The position numbers and the translations under genes are program-made. The notes under the pieces are model-generated. The model saw nothing but the letters and a program-made list of their open reading frames with translations. It was not told the DNA's origin and made no database searches. Positions 20,738-30,712 of a stretch of DNA of 64,000 bases are shown one piece after another (position 1 is the first letter of the stretch; every line of letters starts with the position of its first letter). Origin of the DNA: Candidatus Enterovibrio altilux (GTDB taxonomy: Bacteria > Pseudomonadota > Gammaproteobacteria > Enterobacterales > Vibrionaceae); contig NZ_CP020661.1 in assembly GCF_002381345.1 (NCBI RefSeq), positions 1-64,000 of the forward strand, given 5' to 3'.

Positions 20738-21625
20738 ATGAAAAAACATCGCACAAGCCGTATCCACGAATTCGCGCACCACACGACCGTCGCAGAGTCG
20801 ATGGATTAGCAATTGTGCAAATTGCATATCAAGGTATTAAGCGCCGGAGTAATCCCCAGTGGCCTCCAAAAATCATTCATGACAGCCAAAACGCTACGCG
20901 ATGACTACAGATCCCTATCCTCAATGACCGGCATAGAGCAGCAACAAGCCGAGTTATGTCTGAATTACTTACAGACGTTTGGTATGAGACATCTTCCGGG
21001 GATGAGTGATGGTATCCACTGGTTAACACATTATCAAAAACGAATCTTGTTAGCCTTTTGTGATTTCATTGACGATCCATTACGTTGTCATCGAGGGTTA
21101 TTGGCTCCACTGCATCAATGCAAAAGCATAATGAAGACCCTTCAAACTAAGCAACGTGTCCATTTAATCAAAGTGGTCACGGTGCTTATCAGTTCAATGA
21201 ACATTGAATCGTGGACGATTAGGAAATATTCGAATAAATATGAAATCGCGTTACACGACAACAACGGGCTTCAACTGTTTAAAGGGATCACACACACCGA
21301 ACTTCAAGAAAAATATAAAACTCTTTGGGGGCAAGATGTTAAAGCTTGCAGGGTTCCTAGAGATAGAGTCGTGCTACCTATCGAATGATGCTGGTGACAT
21401 CAAACGACAAAAACTTAGAGAATCTGGCGCATCCCTTGATGAGATCAAGGCTATTCCTCGCATATACTCTCAAGCAGCATTTAAGCGGTTTACTCCAGCG
21501 TTCAAACAAGTCTTTGCATTTATGTTAGATGCCGAAGACATGATGAAATCAAAAATAATGGTTATGGGTTATTACTCAAAGCTTCATCATGTGGTTCCCA
21601 CAAGGACAAATCTAATGTTTCACAT
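20738..21625 (+). pseudogene. Unrecognised gene of about 290 codons with a nonsense codon and a frameshift
   Basis: ATG at 20738 follows a good AGGGG site. The frame reads MKKHRTSRIHEFAHHTTVAE, hits TAG at about 20807, and continues in the same frame (LCKLHIKVLSAG ... GMSDGIHWLTHYQKRILLAFCDFIDDP ... TELQEKYKTLWGQDVKACRVPRD) to 21388. An overlapping frame then carries YLSNDAGDIKRQKLRESGASLDEIKAI to about 21600. Together this looks like one gene damaged twice. I do not recognise a family; a replication or recombination protein of a small element is possible but unproven. Confidence 0.4.
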
Positions 21626-21709
21626 AAGCTTTGTTTGTGATTTGAATTCAAATAGCAAATCCAAATATAATGAGCTATTAAACACTCGCTTTCGTTTTAG
21701 GCCTACCTA
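21626..21709 (-). mobile_element. IS903-like right-end fragment
   Basis: Reverse right end (tttgtgatttgaattcaaatagc ... cgttttaggcctac), immediately before a complete plus-strand copy. Confidence 0.75.
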
Positions 21710-22747
21710 TGGTTTTGTTTCCTAAATTAGGAAGCTAAGCTATTAATCTACATTCTAAACAGCTAGGTTCCCTTAAATATTCAGGTGATAGACAAGTTTC
21801 GCTATCAAACAACTAACTGGAAGCAGTATAATCAATCGCAGCTCACTAACATTCTGGATTGATGGATCAGCCAATTAGTAATTGAAATCAGACTAAGCAA
21901 AGTGATCGTGGGAAGCCTTATTTATTCAGTAAATTTGCCATTACAACGGTTTTTTCATGGTAGAACACGTATTTTCAAGATTGTTGAGAGGTCAACAATG
22001 AGTCATGAATTTTATTTTTAACTTGCTCAACTATCGTTGTCATGCCCTCACTATTAATGCATTAGCAAGCAAACCAAAACGGTTAACATCGCGTTTCAGA
22101 TGAAAAAATAAAAAATTATTCAGCATTTAACCATTGATTCTACGAGACTAAAAGTCTACGGTGAGAGCAAACGAAAAGTAAAAGGGCATGGCACTAATAA
22201 AAAGTAGTAAATTTAACACAAGTTACATTTAGCGGTAGATATAAATACGCATGACATCATTGCTGCTGAGTTAAGTGCATCAGATGTGACTGACGGTGAA
22301 GCGCTACTTAACTTGCTCAAACAAACTCGCCGAAGAATCAATAAAATATCAGGCAATAGTGCTTACTACACCAGACAATTTTATGAAACTGTTCGTATTA
22401 AACGAGCAATTTTACCCATTCCACCAAGAAAAGAAACAACTTGTTGGGAACGAGATCATCCACGTAATTTAGTGATTAGTTACCAGCAGTCATACGACTC
22501 ATGTCAGCATAAAAAAACAAAGTATGGTTTGCTGTTCCCTATCAAAAACGGAAAGCTTTTGAATCAAAACACTACTGAGAGGGACATTCAGACTAAGGGG
22601 TTACGATGCTCAAATCAGCGAGGCCTACATAATGATAAAAGTGTCAGATAAACTAACCAAGTTAGATATTCCAAATATGTAAGCAATCGTTTAATAGTTA
22701 ACCATATTGAACTTTACTATCTGAACTTGAATTAAAAAATAAAGCTA
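21710..22747 (+). mobile_element. IS903-like (IS5 family) element, full length but degenerate
   Basis: This is the most complete copy, about 1,038 bp from tggttttgtttcctaaatt to aattaaaaaataaagc. The longest transposase remnant (22286-22651) reads TDGEALLNLLKQTRRRINK and YYTRQFYETVRIKRAILPIPPRKE, diagnostic of IS5/IS903-group transposases. Terminal GGCTTTGTT is shared with IS903. Several stops and frameshifts inactivate it. Confidence 0.92.
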
Positions 22748-22870
22748 TTATGAAGCCTTCTTAAGCTCTTTCAATCACTTAAAATAAGCGGCATTAGGCA
22801 AACACTAGTTTTTTTATGCAAAGGACACGTATAATATCACCATTACTTCGGCTACGTTGAAATTGTGCAG

Positions 22871-23884
22871 ATGAAAAGAAAACACATATACATTGCCTAT
22901 ACTGGTGGGACGATCGGCATGTTAAAATCTGAACAAGGTTATATTCTTGTTTCTGGTTGCATGCAGCAACAACTCAAACAGATGCCTGCATTCCATCGTC
23001 CAGAAATGCCAGAATTCACGATGCATGAGTATAACCCCCTCATCGATTCTGCGGATATGACACCAGCTGATTGGCAACGTATTGCAAATAATATACACGA
23101 TAACTATAACAACTATGATGGCTTCGTTGTTCTGCATGGCACTGACACGATGGCATACACAGCGTCAGCCTTATCATTCATGCTCGAAAATCTAGATAAA
23201 CCCGTTATTGTCACTGGCTCACAGATTCCCTTGACAGAACTGCGTTCTGATGGTCAATCGAACTTGTTGAACTCGCTTCATATTGCAGCAAACTATCCAA
23301 TCAATGAAGTAACTCTATTTTTCAACAACCAATTACTGCGTGGTAATCGAAGTACTAAATCTCATGCAGATGGTTTTAACGCTTTTACGTCACCGAATCT
23401 ACCGCCACTGCTCGAAGCTGGTATAAATATTCAACTGCATAGCTCTGCTGAAATTGATAAAAACTCAAATGGTGAATTCAATGTTCACACCATCACAAAT
23501 CAACCCGTTGCTATTATTATGATATACCCAGGCATATCACCTGACGTAATCAGCAACGCTTTGAAACAACCAGTTAATGCAATGATATTAATGACATTTG
23601 GAGTGGGTAATGCCCCAAAAAATAAAAAACTGCTCGGTTTGCTTACAGAAGCTACTCGACGCGAGATTATCGTAGTAAACCTCACGCAGTGTCTAGCCGG
23701 TAAAGTAAATATGAGTGGGTATGCAACTGGATGCGCATTAGCTGAATCTGGTGTTTTAAGCGGCTATGACATGACCACAGAAGCTGCATTAGCAAAACTA
23801 CATTTTTTATTGAGTCAAAAACTGCCTATTGATGTCACCCGTGCTATGTTTCAGCAAAATATGCGTGGTGAGTTAACCAACTAA
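22871..23884 (+). CDS. ansA: Type I (cytoplasmic) L-asparaginase
   Basis: The protein has 337 residues from the ATG at 22871. I prefer this to the GTG at 22865 because type I enzymes begin with K-K/R-x-I-Y-I/V-A-YTGGTIGM. Catalytic motifs: YTGGTIGM (first Thr, about residue 12) and VLHGTDTMAYTASAL (second Thr, Asp). It lacks a signal peptide, so it is the cytoplasmic enzyme turning asparagine into aspartate and ammonia. No gene is coupled to it. The frame is intact, and a strong hairpin follows. Confidence 0.95.
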   Translation: MKRKHIYIAYTGGTIGMLKSEQGYILVSGCMQQQLKQMPAFHRPEMPEFTMHEYNPLIDSADMTPADWQRIANNIHDNYNNYDGFVVLHGTDTMAYTASALSFMLENLDKPVIVTGSQIPLTELRSDGQSNLLNSLHIAANYPINEVTLFFNNQLLRGNRSTKSHADGFNAFTSPNLPPLLEAGINIQLHSSAEIDKNSNGEFNVHTITNQPVAIIMIYPGISPDVISNALKQPVNAMILMTFGVGNAPKNKKLLGLLTEATRREIIVVNLTQCLAGKVNMSGYATGCALAESGVLSGYDMTTEAALAKLHFLLSQKLPIDVTRAMFQQNMRGELTN

Positions 23885-23925
23885 TGAGGCGTAACTGAAC
23901 AGTTTTGTTGAGCATTTAGGTACAG

Positions 23926-23960
23926 AACAAAGCCAACAATTAGTTTGTTGGCTTTGTTTT
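23926..23960 (+). terminator. Rho-independent terminator of ansA, built from IS-like end sequence
   Basis: A perfect 14-bp stem, AACAAAGCCAACAA (23926) with TTGTTGGCTTTGTT (23945), loop of 5, then TT. The arm contains GGCTTTGTT, the same word as the IS903-like terminal repeat, and IS right-end sequence follows directly. Confidence 0.75.
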
Positions 23961-24215
23961 CTAATTATTAATGATTGAACAATCACTTTTTTTAAGCATA
24001 CCTAATCCGGTCAGCTTATTTAACACTTATATCATAGCGTAATTTATCGGTCAGTTACCAGACCTTATAAAGTTCCAATCAATCTTAAAAAACGAGGCGT
24101 AGTTAGTATAGGTGCCCTATCAAAGACGCCATGTTTCGAATCAAAAAATCTTTTAGCGAAACATTGAGCTTAATGGGATCACAATGCTCAAATTAACAAA
24201 ATTAATGTAAAAATC
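23951..24215. mobile_element. Two IS903-like right-end fragments in inverted arrangement
   Basis: 23951-24045 matches the right end in minus orientation (gctttgttttctaatt ... tatcatagcg). 24046-24215 matches the right part in plus orientation (tcggtcagttaccag ... acaatgctcaaattaac). Confidence 0.7.
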
Positions 24216-24428
24216 ACTACGTAAAGGATAGTATCCTATACTAAGTTAAATTAATTGAATACATAATTAATTTACATGATGAAGATAATTGTATTGAGTT
24301 CATCGTTAAGGATTTCATGCGATCATCTTTAATTTAGTGTGAGTTCGCGACACGAGAAGCTATATATATATGTAGAATATAAATGTGATATTAGCTCACA
24401 TTGTTAATGTTTTTATTTAGGGGATTAC

Positions 24429-26090
24429 ATGCTGCAATATCTTTTGCGGTTGTCCAATGATGGTCGACGAGTTTATATTACCATCATACAAAAGATAAAT
24501 GATGGCTCCACCCAAATTGAAAAGAAGCATATTATCGACTGGTTGATTGACAATAAAGTTGCTAATTTTTTTCGTTTTGAAGAGACCATTGAAACAGTGA
24601 TTTCTAGAATCAATTCTTCTACTGGTGGAGAGCATAGAGAACCTGAAGATGTCATAGTTGCTGTGCGTCGTGATGCAACGGTCAGCGCACGTTTCGGTGA
24701 AAAAAAAATGACGGCATTTCTGCGGGTTAACGGGGCATGTGGTGGTAACCCAATAAAAAAGGACGATCTTCTCGGTGCTTTGAAACAAGCTCAAATTATT
24801 CGTGGTGTCAAAAAACAAATATTGCAAAAACTACTCACAGCATCTTCTCATCTTCAACCAGGAAAATATCTCGAAGCCCCCATCGCAGCTGGCAAGTTGC
24901 CGGTTGCAGGTGATGACTCTAAGCTCACTTATCTTGTACAAGACAGTAAATCGCGTATTTTACGTCCTCAAAAAAGAGAAAATGGAACGGTAGATATGCG
25001 TGATTTGGGACAAATGATTACAGTTCAGGAAGGTCAGCCGCTGGCTAAACGCACCCCTCCAACAAAAGGGATCGATGGATTTCGAGTGGACGGTAAAGTA
25101 TTAGCAACTACAGCAGGCAAAGACACTCCTTTGCGTCTTTTTTCTGGCAGTGAATTTAGCAGCAGCGATGAAAATGTAATTATTTCAACGACGGCTGGTA
25201 TGCCTATACTTCATCCCGAAGGAGTAGAAGTTGATAATGCATTGTGTATGAAATCTGTAACAGTAGCTACGGGACATGTCAATTTTAAAGGTAGCGTCGT
25301 GATTAATGGCGATGTCAATGCAGGGATGCGTGTTCAGGCTTCAGGTTCTATTACCGTAGGGGGTGTTGTTGAAACAGCATTGCTTGAAGCGGGCGGAGAC
25401 ATTATCATTCACAATGGAATCTTAGGTAAACAGGCTCATCCAGAACAGAACGTCACTACACGTATGAAAGCAAAAGGAGCAATGATAGCGAAATTTGCTC
25501 AGTATGCGCATATAGAAGCTGAGGGCGACATCATTATTAGCCAGCATGCCATGCACTGTAGCACTCGTACGGATAGCAACTTACTGATTTGCGATCAAAC
25601 TCGTCGCAGCGGAACTCTAACCGGGGGAACCCATGTTGCTCGTGGTGATGTTAAAGTTGTGACATTAGGTGCTACATCGGGTGTTGTTACTCGCATACAT
25701 GCATTTACTGGATTAAGTGAATTGCTCTTGAATACCGATCAAATGACGAAAGAGTTGGTGAATGAACATGATCAAATTATAAAGATCAAAGATGCTGAAT
25801 TGAAGTTGTTACAACAACCTGCAAATAAGCGCTTAGATGCATTAACAGAGCGATTAGCTTGGACTAAAATATATCATTTTGAACGTATCATGGAATTGAA
25901 AGCGAAGCTAGATACAACTTCAGTGCAATTAAAAACCGTGTATAGGAGCCATACAATTGATGTATTCAAGCACTGTTTTCCAGGGGTATATTGTCAGATT
26001 GGTGGTTCAGCATTATCGATTACCAATGAATTGGGTGCTTGTCGTCTTGTGACTAATGGTAAAGAAGTGATGGCTGAACCATTAACTTAG
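24429..26090 (+). CDS. FapA/DUF342 family polymerising beta-helix protein
   Basis: The protein has 553 residues with AGGGG 6 bases before ATG. The N-terminal half (about 1-180) is the variable part; the DUF342 core (about 190-430) shows GTVDMRDLGQMITVQEGQPLAKRTPPTKGIDGF and then repeated beta-helix strands (VTVATGHVNFKGSVVINGDVNAGMRVQASGSITVGG). The C-terminal part (about 440-500) is a coiled-coil. FapA-like proteins occur widely in vibrios with unclear roles; envelope-stress and flagellar functions are reported in other species. The frame is intact and stands alone. Confidence 0.85.
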   Translation: MLQYLLRLSNDGRRVYITIIQKINDGSTQIEKKHIIDWLIDNKVANFFRFEETIETVISRINSSTGGEHREPEDVIVAVRRDATVSARFGEKKMTAFLRVNGACGGNPIKKDDLLGALKQAQIIRGVKKQILQKLLTASSHLQPGKYLEAPIAAGKLPVAGDDSKLTYLVQDSKSRILRPQKRENGTVDMRDLGQMITVQEGQPLAKRTPPTKGIDGFRVDGKVLATTAGKDTPLRLFSGSEFSSSDENVIISTTAGMPILHPEGVEVDNALCMKSVTVATGHVNFKGSVVINGDVNAGMRVQASGSITVGGVVETALLEAGGDIIIHNGILGKQAHPEQNVTTRMKAKGAMIAKFAQYAHIEAEGDIIISQHAMHCSTRTDSNLLICDQTRRSGTLTGGTHVARGDVKVVTLGATSGVVTRIHAFTGLSELLLNTDQMTKELVNEHDQIIKIKDAELKLLQQPANKRLDALTERLAWTKIYHFERIMELKAKLDTTSVQLKTVYRSHTIDVFKHCFPGVYCQIGGSALSITNELGACRLVTNGKEVMAEPLT

Positions 26091-26113
26091 TTTTAATGAG
26101 TTATAAACAAAAT

Positions 26114-26126
26114 TTTACAGTGTAAA
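26114..26126. promoter_or_regulatory. Candidate parS2 site (ParB2-binding)
   Basis: TTTACAGTGTAAA matches the chromosome II-type consensus TTTACA-N-TGTAAA known for vibrios. A second match lies at 45401 beside parA. Confidence 0.55.
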
Positions 26127-26127
26127 T

Positions 26128-27143
26128 TGGTTTGTTTCCTAGTTTAAGTTTAGGTAGTAAATCCCAATATGATTTATTATTAGACAATAGCTTCGTTTTA
26201 GCCATACCTAGCTTATTCCATGCTTTTATCATGGCATAAGTTTCGTTAATTTGAGCGTTGTGATCCCTTAGGTTTAATGTCCCTTTAAGTAATTTTTGAC
26301 TCGAACCATTGCCGCCTCTAATAGGCAGTGTTGGTAACCATATCTCGTTTTGTATGCTAACTTGAACCTCATAGCTTTTGGTGATTGGCCGCTAAATTAT
26401 ATAGATAATTCTGTTTTTAAAAATTAATTTTTTTTGGAAGATGATTGGAATGGTTCGTTTAACACGAACGGTATCGTAAGTACCATCGGCTGATATTTCA
26501 TTGATTCTTCGACGGATCTGCTTGAATAAGCTAGGTAGTACTTCACTGTTAGTCACGTTTGATGCACTTAACTCAGCAGAAATAACGTTATGCGTATTTA
26601 TATCTACCGTTAAATGTAACTTGTGCCAGACTCACCGTTGCCCATCAGCACTATACTTTGTTATTTTAATTTTCTTCTCCGTAGACTTTGAGCTCCGTAG
26701 AACCAATGGTTAAGTGCTATATGCTTCCTGTATTCTTCGTCTTAAACGTGACGTTAACCCTTTTGGATCGCTTGCTAATGCATGAATAGTAAGGGCATGA
26801 CAATAGCAGTTAAAAAAAATTTAAAAACAGACTTAATGAATCCTTACAGACCTATAAATGGCGTTGAAAATACATGTTTAACTATAAAAACTATCGTCAT
26901 GACTACGTCGTTAAATGCATGAGGTCTCCCATGATTCCCCCGGCTTAGCTTAATTCCATAGCTAAATAACTTCTTCATCAATCCAGAATATTAGTGAGCC
27001 ACTATTGATTAATAGCTTGGTTATGTTGCTCCCAGTTAGTTGTTTTTTTAGCGAATATTTTTCATAGACCTGAATATTTAAGTGCATCTAACTGTTGAAA
27101 GCGTAGATTAATAATGAAGTTTCCGGATTTAAAAAAGAAAGTT
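26128..27143 (-). mobile_element. IS903-like element, near full length, degenerate
   Basis: The right end at 26128 (tggtttgtttcctagttt) and the left end at 27143 enclose all element segments in reverse. Transposase remnants include the inverted reading of TLTIGSTELK-like and KQIRRRINE-like stretches. The frame is broken many times. Confidence 0.9.
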
Positions 27144-27331
27144 ACGGCAATACATGAACTAATTAACCTATGCCCACCTTAGAACCTAAGATTATATTTA
27201 TTTTCAATATTCTTATTACTAAGATCAATGAGATAGAACATCGATTTTAAATTACTTCTGATTAGTGATAATTGAATAGATAAACTACGCTTAAAACAAA
27301 GTGTAATAAAGGCTGTATAGTTGGCAGGATA

Positions 27332-28732
27332 ATGAAAAAAAATGATAAGTCACTTTTCCCACTGCCAGCCAGTGAGCATATGGATTATATCGATGATAAA
27401 ACTGCAGCATTGTTGTTATCGACACCTAAAAGTGCTCGCATATTATTATGGATCATTATTCTCTTCGTCACTATCAGTATGATATGGGCATCTTATGCGG
27501 AATTAGATCAAGTCACGATTGGGCAAGGGAAAGTGATCCCGTCATCCCATCTTCAGATCGTTCAAAACCTTGAAGGCGGCCTCGTGAAAGAGTTGTTGAT
27601 ACAAGAAGGCGACAGTGTTTATAAGGGACAACAGTTATTGTTAATTGATGATACCATGTTTCGTTCAGACTTCCGTGAAAGAGTTCAGGAACTCACTAGT
27701 TTGAAAGGTAGTTCAGTTACACTGAAAGCACTAATTAACTCGGTGGTAGTTAATCTCGAGCTAGATCTGAAGGATTGGAAGCAAAGTGTTACTTTATTTC
27801 GAGCGAATCTGATTATCCCACCTGATTTTATTGATAATCACCAAACTATTGTCTCGCGCCAGCGCTCAGAGTACAAAGAAAAGCTTAATAATTTACATAA
27901 CCAGCTTGCAGTAACATCTCAGCAAGTTCACCAAAAGGAACAAGAAGTTATTGAAATTATGGCGCGCATACAAAATTTCAGCAAAAGCTATCAGTATGCA
28001 CTGGAGGAATTTACGATAACTAAGCCACTTGCTGACGAAGGAGTAGTATCTCAAATCGATTTACTCAAACTTCAACGCCAGGTCAATGATACAAAACGCG
28101 AACTCTCTTCTGCCGAACTTTCTCTTCCTTCACTGGCTTCTTCTCTTCAAGAGGCAGTGTTCAAGCATATTGATATTGCTTTGAAGTTTCGTGCCGAACA
28201 ACAAGAGCGTCTCAAGGATGTCGAAGATAAACTGCTCTCTATGACAGAAACACGCGTGACACTCGAAGATCGAGTTGCACGTACCGTCGTATTAAGTCCG
28301 GTTAATGGCTCAATCAAAAAACTACACGTCAACACCGTTGGCGGCGTTATTCAACCAGGTATGGATTTGGTTGAAATAGTGCCCAGCGAGGATAATTTAT
28401 TGATTGAAGCTAAAATTGCGCCACAAGATATTGCATTTCTCCATCCAGGGCTCGAAGCAATTATCAAATTCAGTGCTTACGACTTTACGGTATATGGTGG
28501 CCTAAAGGGGATTCTTGAAACCATCAGTGCTGATACTATTCAAGATGAAGAAGGCAACAGCTTTTACCTCGTAAAAATAAGAACAGAATCAAATAATCTA
28601 GGAGATGGAAAAAAACTTCCTATTATTCCTGGCATGACGGCATCTGCTGACATTATTACTGGGAAGCGTAGCGTACTAGATTACTTACTAAAACCAATAT
28701 TACAAGTACAAAAATCAGCATTACGCGAATAA
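27332..28732 (+). CDS. lapC: HlyD-family periplasmic adaptor of type I secretion (LapC-like)
   Basis: The protein has 466 residues. Cytoplasmic tail 1-34, membrane helix about 36-57 (RILLWIIILFVTISMIW), lipoyl-like half VIPSSHLQIVQNLEGGLVKELLIQEGDSV, a long coiled-coil (about 115-320), the second lipoyl half with VLSPVNGSIKKLHVNTVGGVIQPGMDLVEIVP, and a beta-barrel region ending in a membrane fusion signature (IIPGMTASADIITGKRSVLDYLLKPI). It links the inner-membrane ABC exporter to the outer-membrane channel. It is first of six co-directional genes; CAGGA lies upstream of ATG. Confidence 0.9.
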   Translation: MKKNDKSLFPLPASEHMDYIDDKTAALLLSTPKSARILLWIIILFVTISMIWASYAELDQVTIGQGKVIPSSHLQIVQNLEGGLVKELLIQEGDSVYKGQQLLLIDDTMFRSDFRERVQELTSLKGSSVTLKALINSVVVNLELDLKDWKQSVTLFRANLIIPPDFIDNHQTIVSRQRSEYKEKLNNLHNQLAVTSQQVHQKEQEVIEIMARIQNFSKSYQYALEEFTITKPLADEGVVSQIDLLKLQRQVNDTKRELSSAELSLPSLASSLQEAVFKHIDIALKFRAEQQERLKDVEDKLLSMTETRVTLEDRVARTVVLSPVNGSIKKLHVNTVGGVIQPGMDLVEIVPSEDNLLIEAKIAPQDIAFLHPGLEAIIKFSAYDFTVYGGLKGILETISADTIQDEEGNSFYLVKIRTESNNLGDGKKLPIIPGMTASADIITGKRSVLDYLLKPILQVQKSALRE

Positions 28733-28782
28733 AAAAATAATTTTAAAAAATATTGTACAACCCCATTGATGGGAGAAGTCTT

Positions 28783-30102
28783 TTGAACTGGAAAAAACTT
28801 ATTTTCCTCACCTCCATTAGTGCATCTGCCACACCTGTTTGGGCTTTTTCAGTAGAACAGGCTGTAGCAACCACTATTGCAACAAACCCCGAACTAAAAA
28901 GTGCATTTAATGACTTTATGGGCGTTCGTGAAGACATTAGCACTGCACAAGCTAGTTACCTTCCTGACGTCAACTTCGATGCAGGTTATGGTTATGAATA
29001 CACTAATAATAACACCATTCGGACTAGTGGACAAAAAAATTTAAATCGTAAAGACGCCAATTTGCGCTTAACGCAACTACTTTGGGATAAATCTACACTC
29101 AATAATATTGAGCGCACAGAGTACGAAGCAGAAGCTCAGCGCTTTCAACTGCTTTCCGATGCACAAAATAAAACTCTGCGCGTGACGGATGTTTATATTG
29201 CTGTGTTGAAAACGAAACAATTACTTTCTTTGTCCGAAGCTAATATTGCAGTGCATAACACAATTTTATCCCACATAACGCGTCGAACAGAATCAGGAAT
29301 TGGGTCTACAGCTGATCTTTCTCAAATTGAAGCACGCGTGGCGCATGCCATTACGAGTATGTTGGCCGCACGTAGCAACCATGAAGATGCAAACTCTGAA
29401 TTTTATCGCGTTGTTGGCGTAACACTTGACCATGCGGTAGATCCAAAAGTTGACGCATTAGCACTTCCACAAACGCGTCATTCCGCTTTAAAAACCGCTA
29501 TAAAGCTAAACCCCGTCATCAAGCTTGCCATCCTTGATATTCAAGCAGCTCGTGCACAATATCGTCAAAATAAAGGCCTTCTTTACCCTAAACTCACATT
29601 TGAAGCCAACCAATCTTGGAGAAATGATGCGAATGGTATTGAAGAACAAACAGATGAATTTAGTGTAATGTTACGGTTTCATATAAACCTCTACAATGGT
29701 GGTAGTGATCTATCGAATATCCGTCACAGCGCATACCAAATCAATAAATCGAAAAATATTTTTGATAATGCTACTCGACTGCTTGAAGAAAGCACCTATC
29801 TCGCGTGGAACGCATACCAGCTTACGGAACAACAAAAAATTTACTTGGCAGAACACGTTAATGCTGCGTCTGAGACTGTTATTGCCTATGAAAAACAATT
29901 CCATATTGGTCGTCGTACATTGCTCGATTTACTCAACACTGAAAATGAGCTATTCGAAGCGCGACGAGCGTATTTAGATGCCCATTATGCGAATATTACC
30001 GCAAAATATCGCGTGTTAAATAGCACTGGGACGCTTTTAAATGCACTTCGTGTGAACGTACCCCAAGAATGGCTCGAATCTATACTATATCGTGAGGATT
30101 AA
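28783..30102 (+). CDS. lapE: TolC-family outer-membrane channel of type I secretion (LapE-like)
   Basis: The protein has 439 residues from the TTG at 28783. I chose it because GGGAG lies 7 bases upstream and the resulting N-terminus (MNWKKLIFLTSISASATPVWA) is a clean signal peptide; the earlier in-frame TTG at 28753 would spoil it. Two OEP repeats are visible (about 25-225 and 230-435), with AAQYRQNKGLLYPKLTFEA and RRTLLDLLNTENELFEARRAYLDA typical of AggA/LapE/TolC proteins. It forms the trimeric outer-membrane duct for adhesin export. Confidence 0.9.
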   Translation: MNWKKLIFLTSISASATPVWAFSVEQAVATTIATNPELKSAFNDFMGVREDISTAQASYLPDVNFDAGYGYEYTNNNTIRTSGQKNLNRKDANLRLTQLLWDKSTLNNIERTEYEAEAQRFQLLSDAQNKTLRVTDVYIAVLKTKQLLSLSEANIAVHNTILSHITRRTESGIGSTADLSQIEARVAHAITSMLAARSNHEDANSEFYRVVGVTLDHAVDPKVDALALPQTRHSALKTAIKLNPVIKLAILDIQAARAQYRQNKGLLYPKLTFEANQSWRNDANGIEEQTDEFSVMLRFHINLYNGGSDLSNIRHSAYQINKSKNIFDNATRLLEESTYLAWNAYQLTEQQKIYLAEHVNAASETVIAYEKQFHIGRRTLLDLLNTENELFEARRAYLDAHYANITAKYRVLNSTGTLLNALRVNVPQEWLESILYRED

Positions 30103-30105
30103 AGA

Positions 30106-30696
30106 ATGAAACATATCTTGTTACTAGGTTTCTTCATTTCAACAGGAGGATGCACCCTTTCTGCTGAGCTTCCTGCACTTACCGAACAACATCACAATTT
30201 GTTGGACAATGATAATGATGGCGTCATCGATGCACGTGATCTTTGTGACGACACAGTAACAACCGCAATGATCGATAATGACGGGTGCCCAATATATCTT
30301 TTAATTAAAAGTGATAACTCTCTCAGAATTCAATTTGCAAATGACTCGGCAATTGTGGCCCATGCTTATAGTGAAGAGCTGGATAAAATAGCTGAATTCC
30401 TGAAGCTTTATCCTGAAACATCTCTTGAACTGCAAGGACATACAAGCTCTCCTGGATCTAAGGACTACAATAATGACTTATCTGTTCAACGCGCTTATGC
30501 AGTCAAAGCGCAAATAGAACATAGAGGTATAAATGCCGATCGCTTTTCTATTATAGGCTTAGGTGAAGACGACTTAATGCTTGAAGACACAACAGAAACA
30601 CTACAACTGGTGAATAGGCGGGTTATCGGTCATGTGAAAGGATTTAAAGGAAATATTAAAAAAGCCTGGACCATTTTTACTCGACGAAAACAATAA
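30106..30696 (+). CDS. OmpA-family (peptidoglycan-associated) protein with TSP3-like repeat
   Basis: The protein has 196 residues, starting 3 bases after the previous stop. The N-terminus MKHILLLGFFISTGGC could be a lipoprotein signal, though the lipobox is atypical. A calcium-type repeat (DNDNDGVIDARDLCDD, then DNDGCP) precedes an OmpA C-terminal domain (about 70-175) with LELQGHTSSPGSKDYNNDLSVQRA and NRRV, the peptidoglycan-binding pattern. Its place inside a lap operon suggests it steadies the secretion complex or the retained adhesin at the cell wall. Confidence 0.85.
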   Translation: MKHILLLGFFISTGGCTLSAELPALTEQHHNLLDNDNDGVIDARDLCDDTVTTAMIDNDGCPIYLLIKSDNSLRIQFANDSAIVAHAYSEELDKIAEFLKLYPETSLELQGHTSSPGSKDYNNDLSVQRAYAVKAQIEHRGINADRFSIIGLGEDDLMLEDTTETLQLVNRRVIGHVKGFKGNIKKAWTIFTRRKQ

Positions 30697-30712
30697 TAAC
30701 TGAGAGTACCTA

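Noticed and set aside
22286-22651. 121-codon ORF as a live transposase gene
   Set aside because: Covers only the middle of the IS903-like transposase, with stops and frameshifts on both sides.
24417-24827. 136-codon minus-strand ORF
   Set aside because: Lies fully inside the DUF342 gene on the other strand and has no motif; it is a shadow frame.
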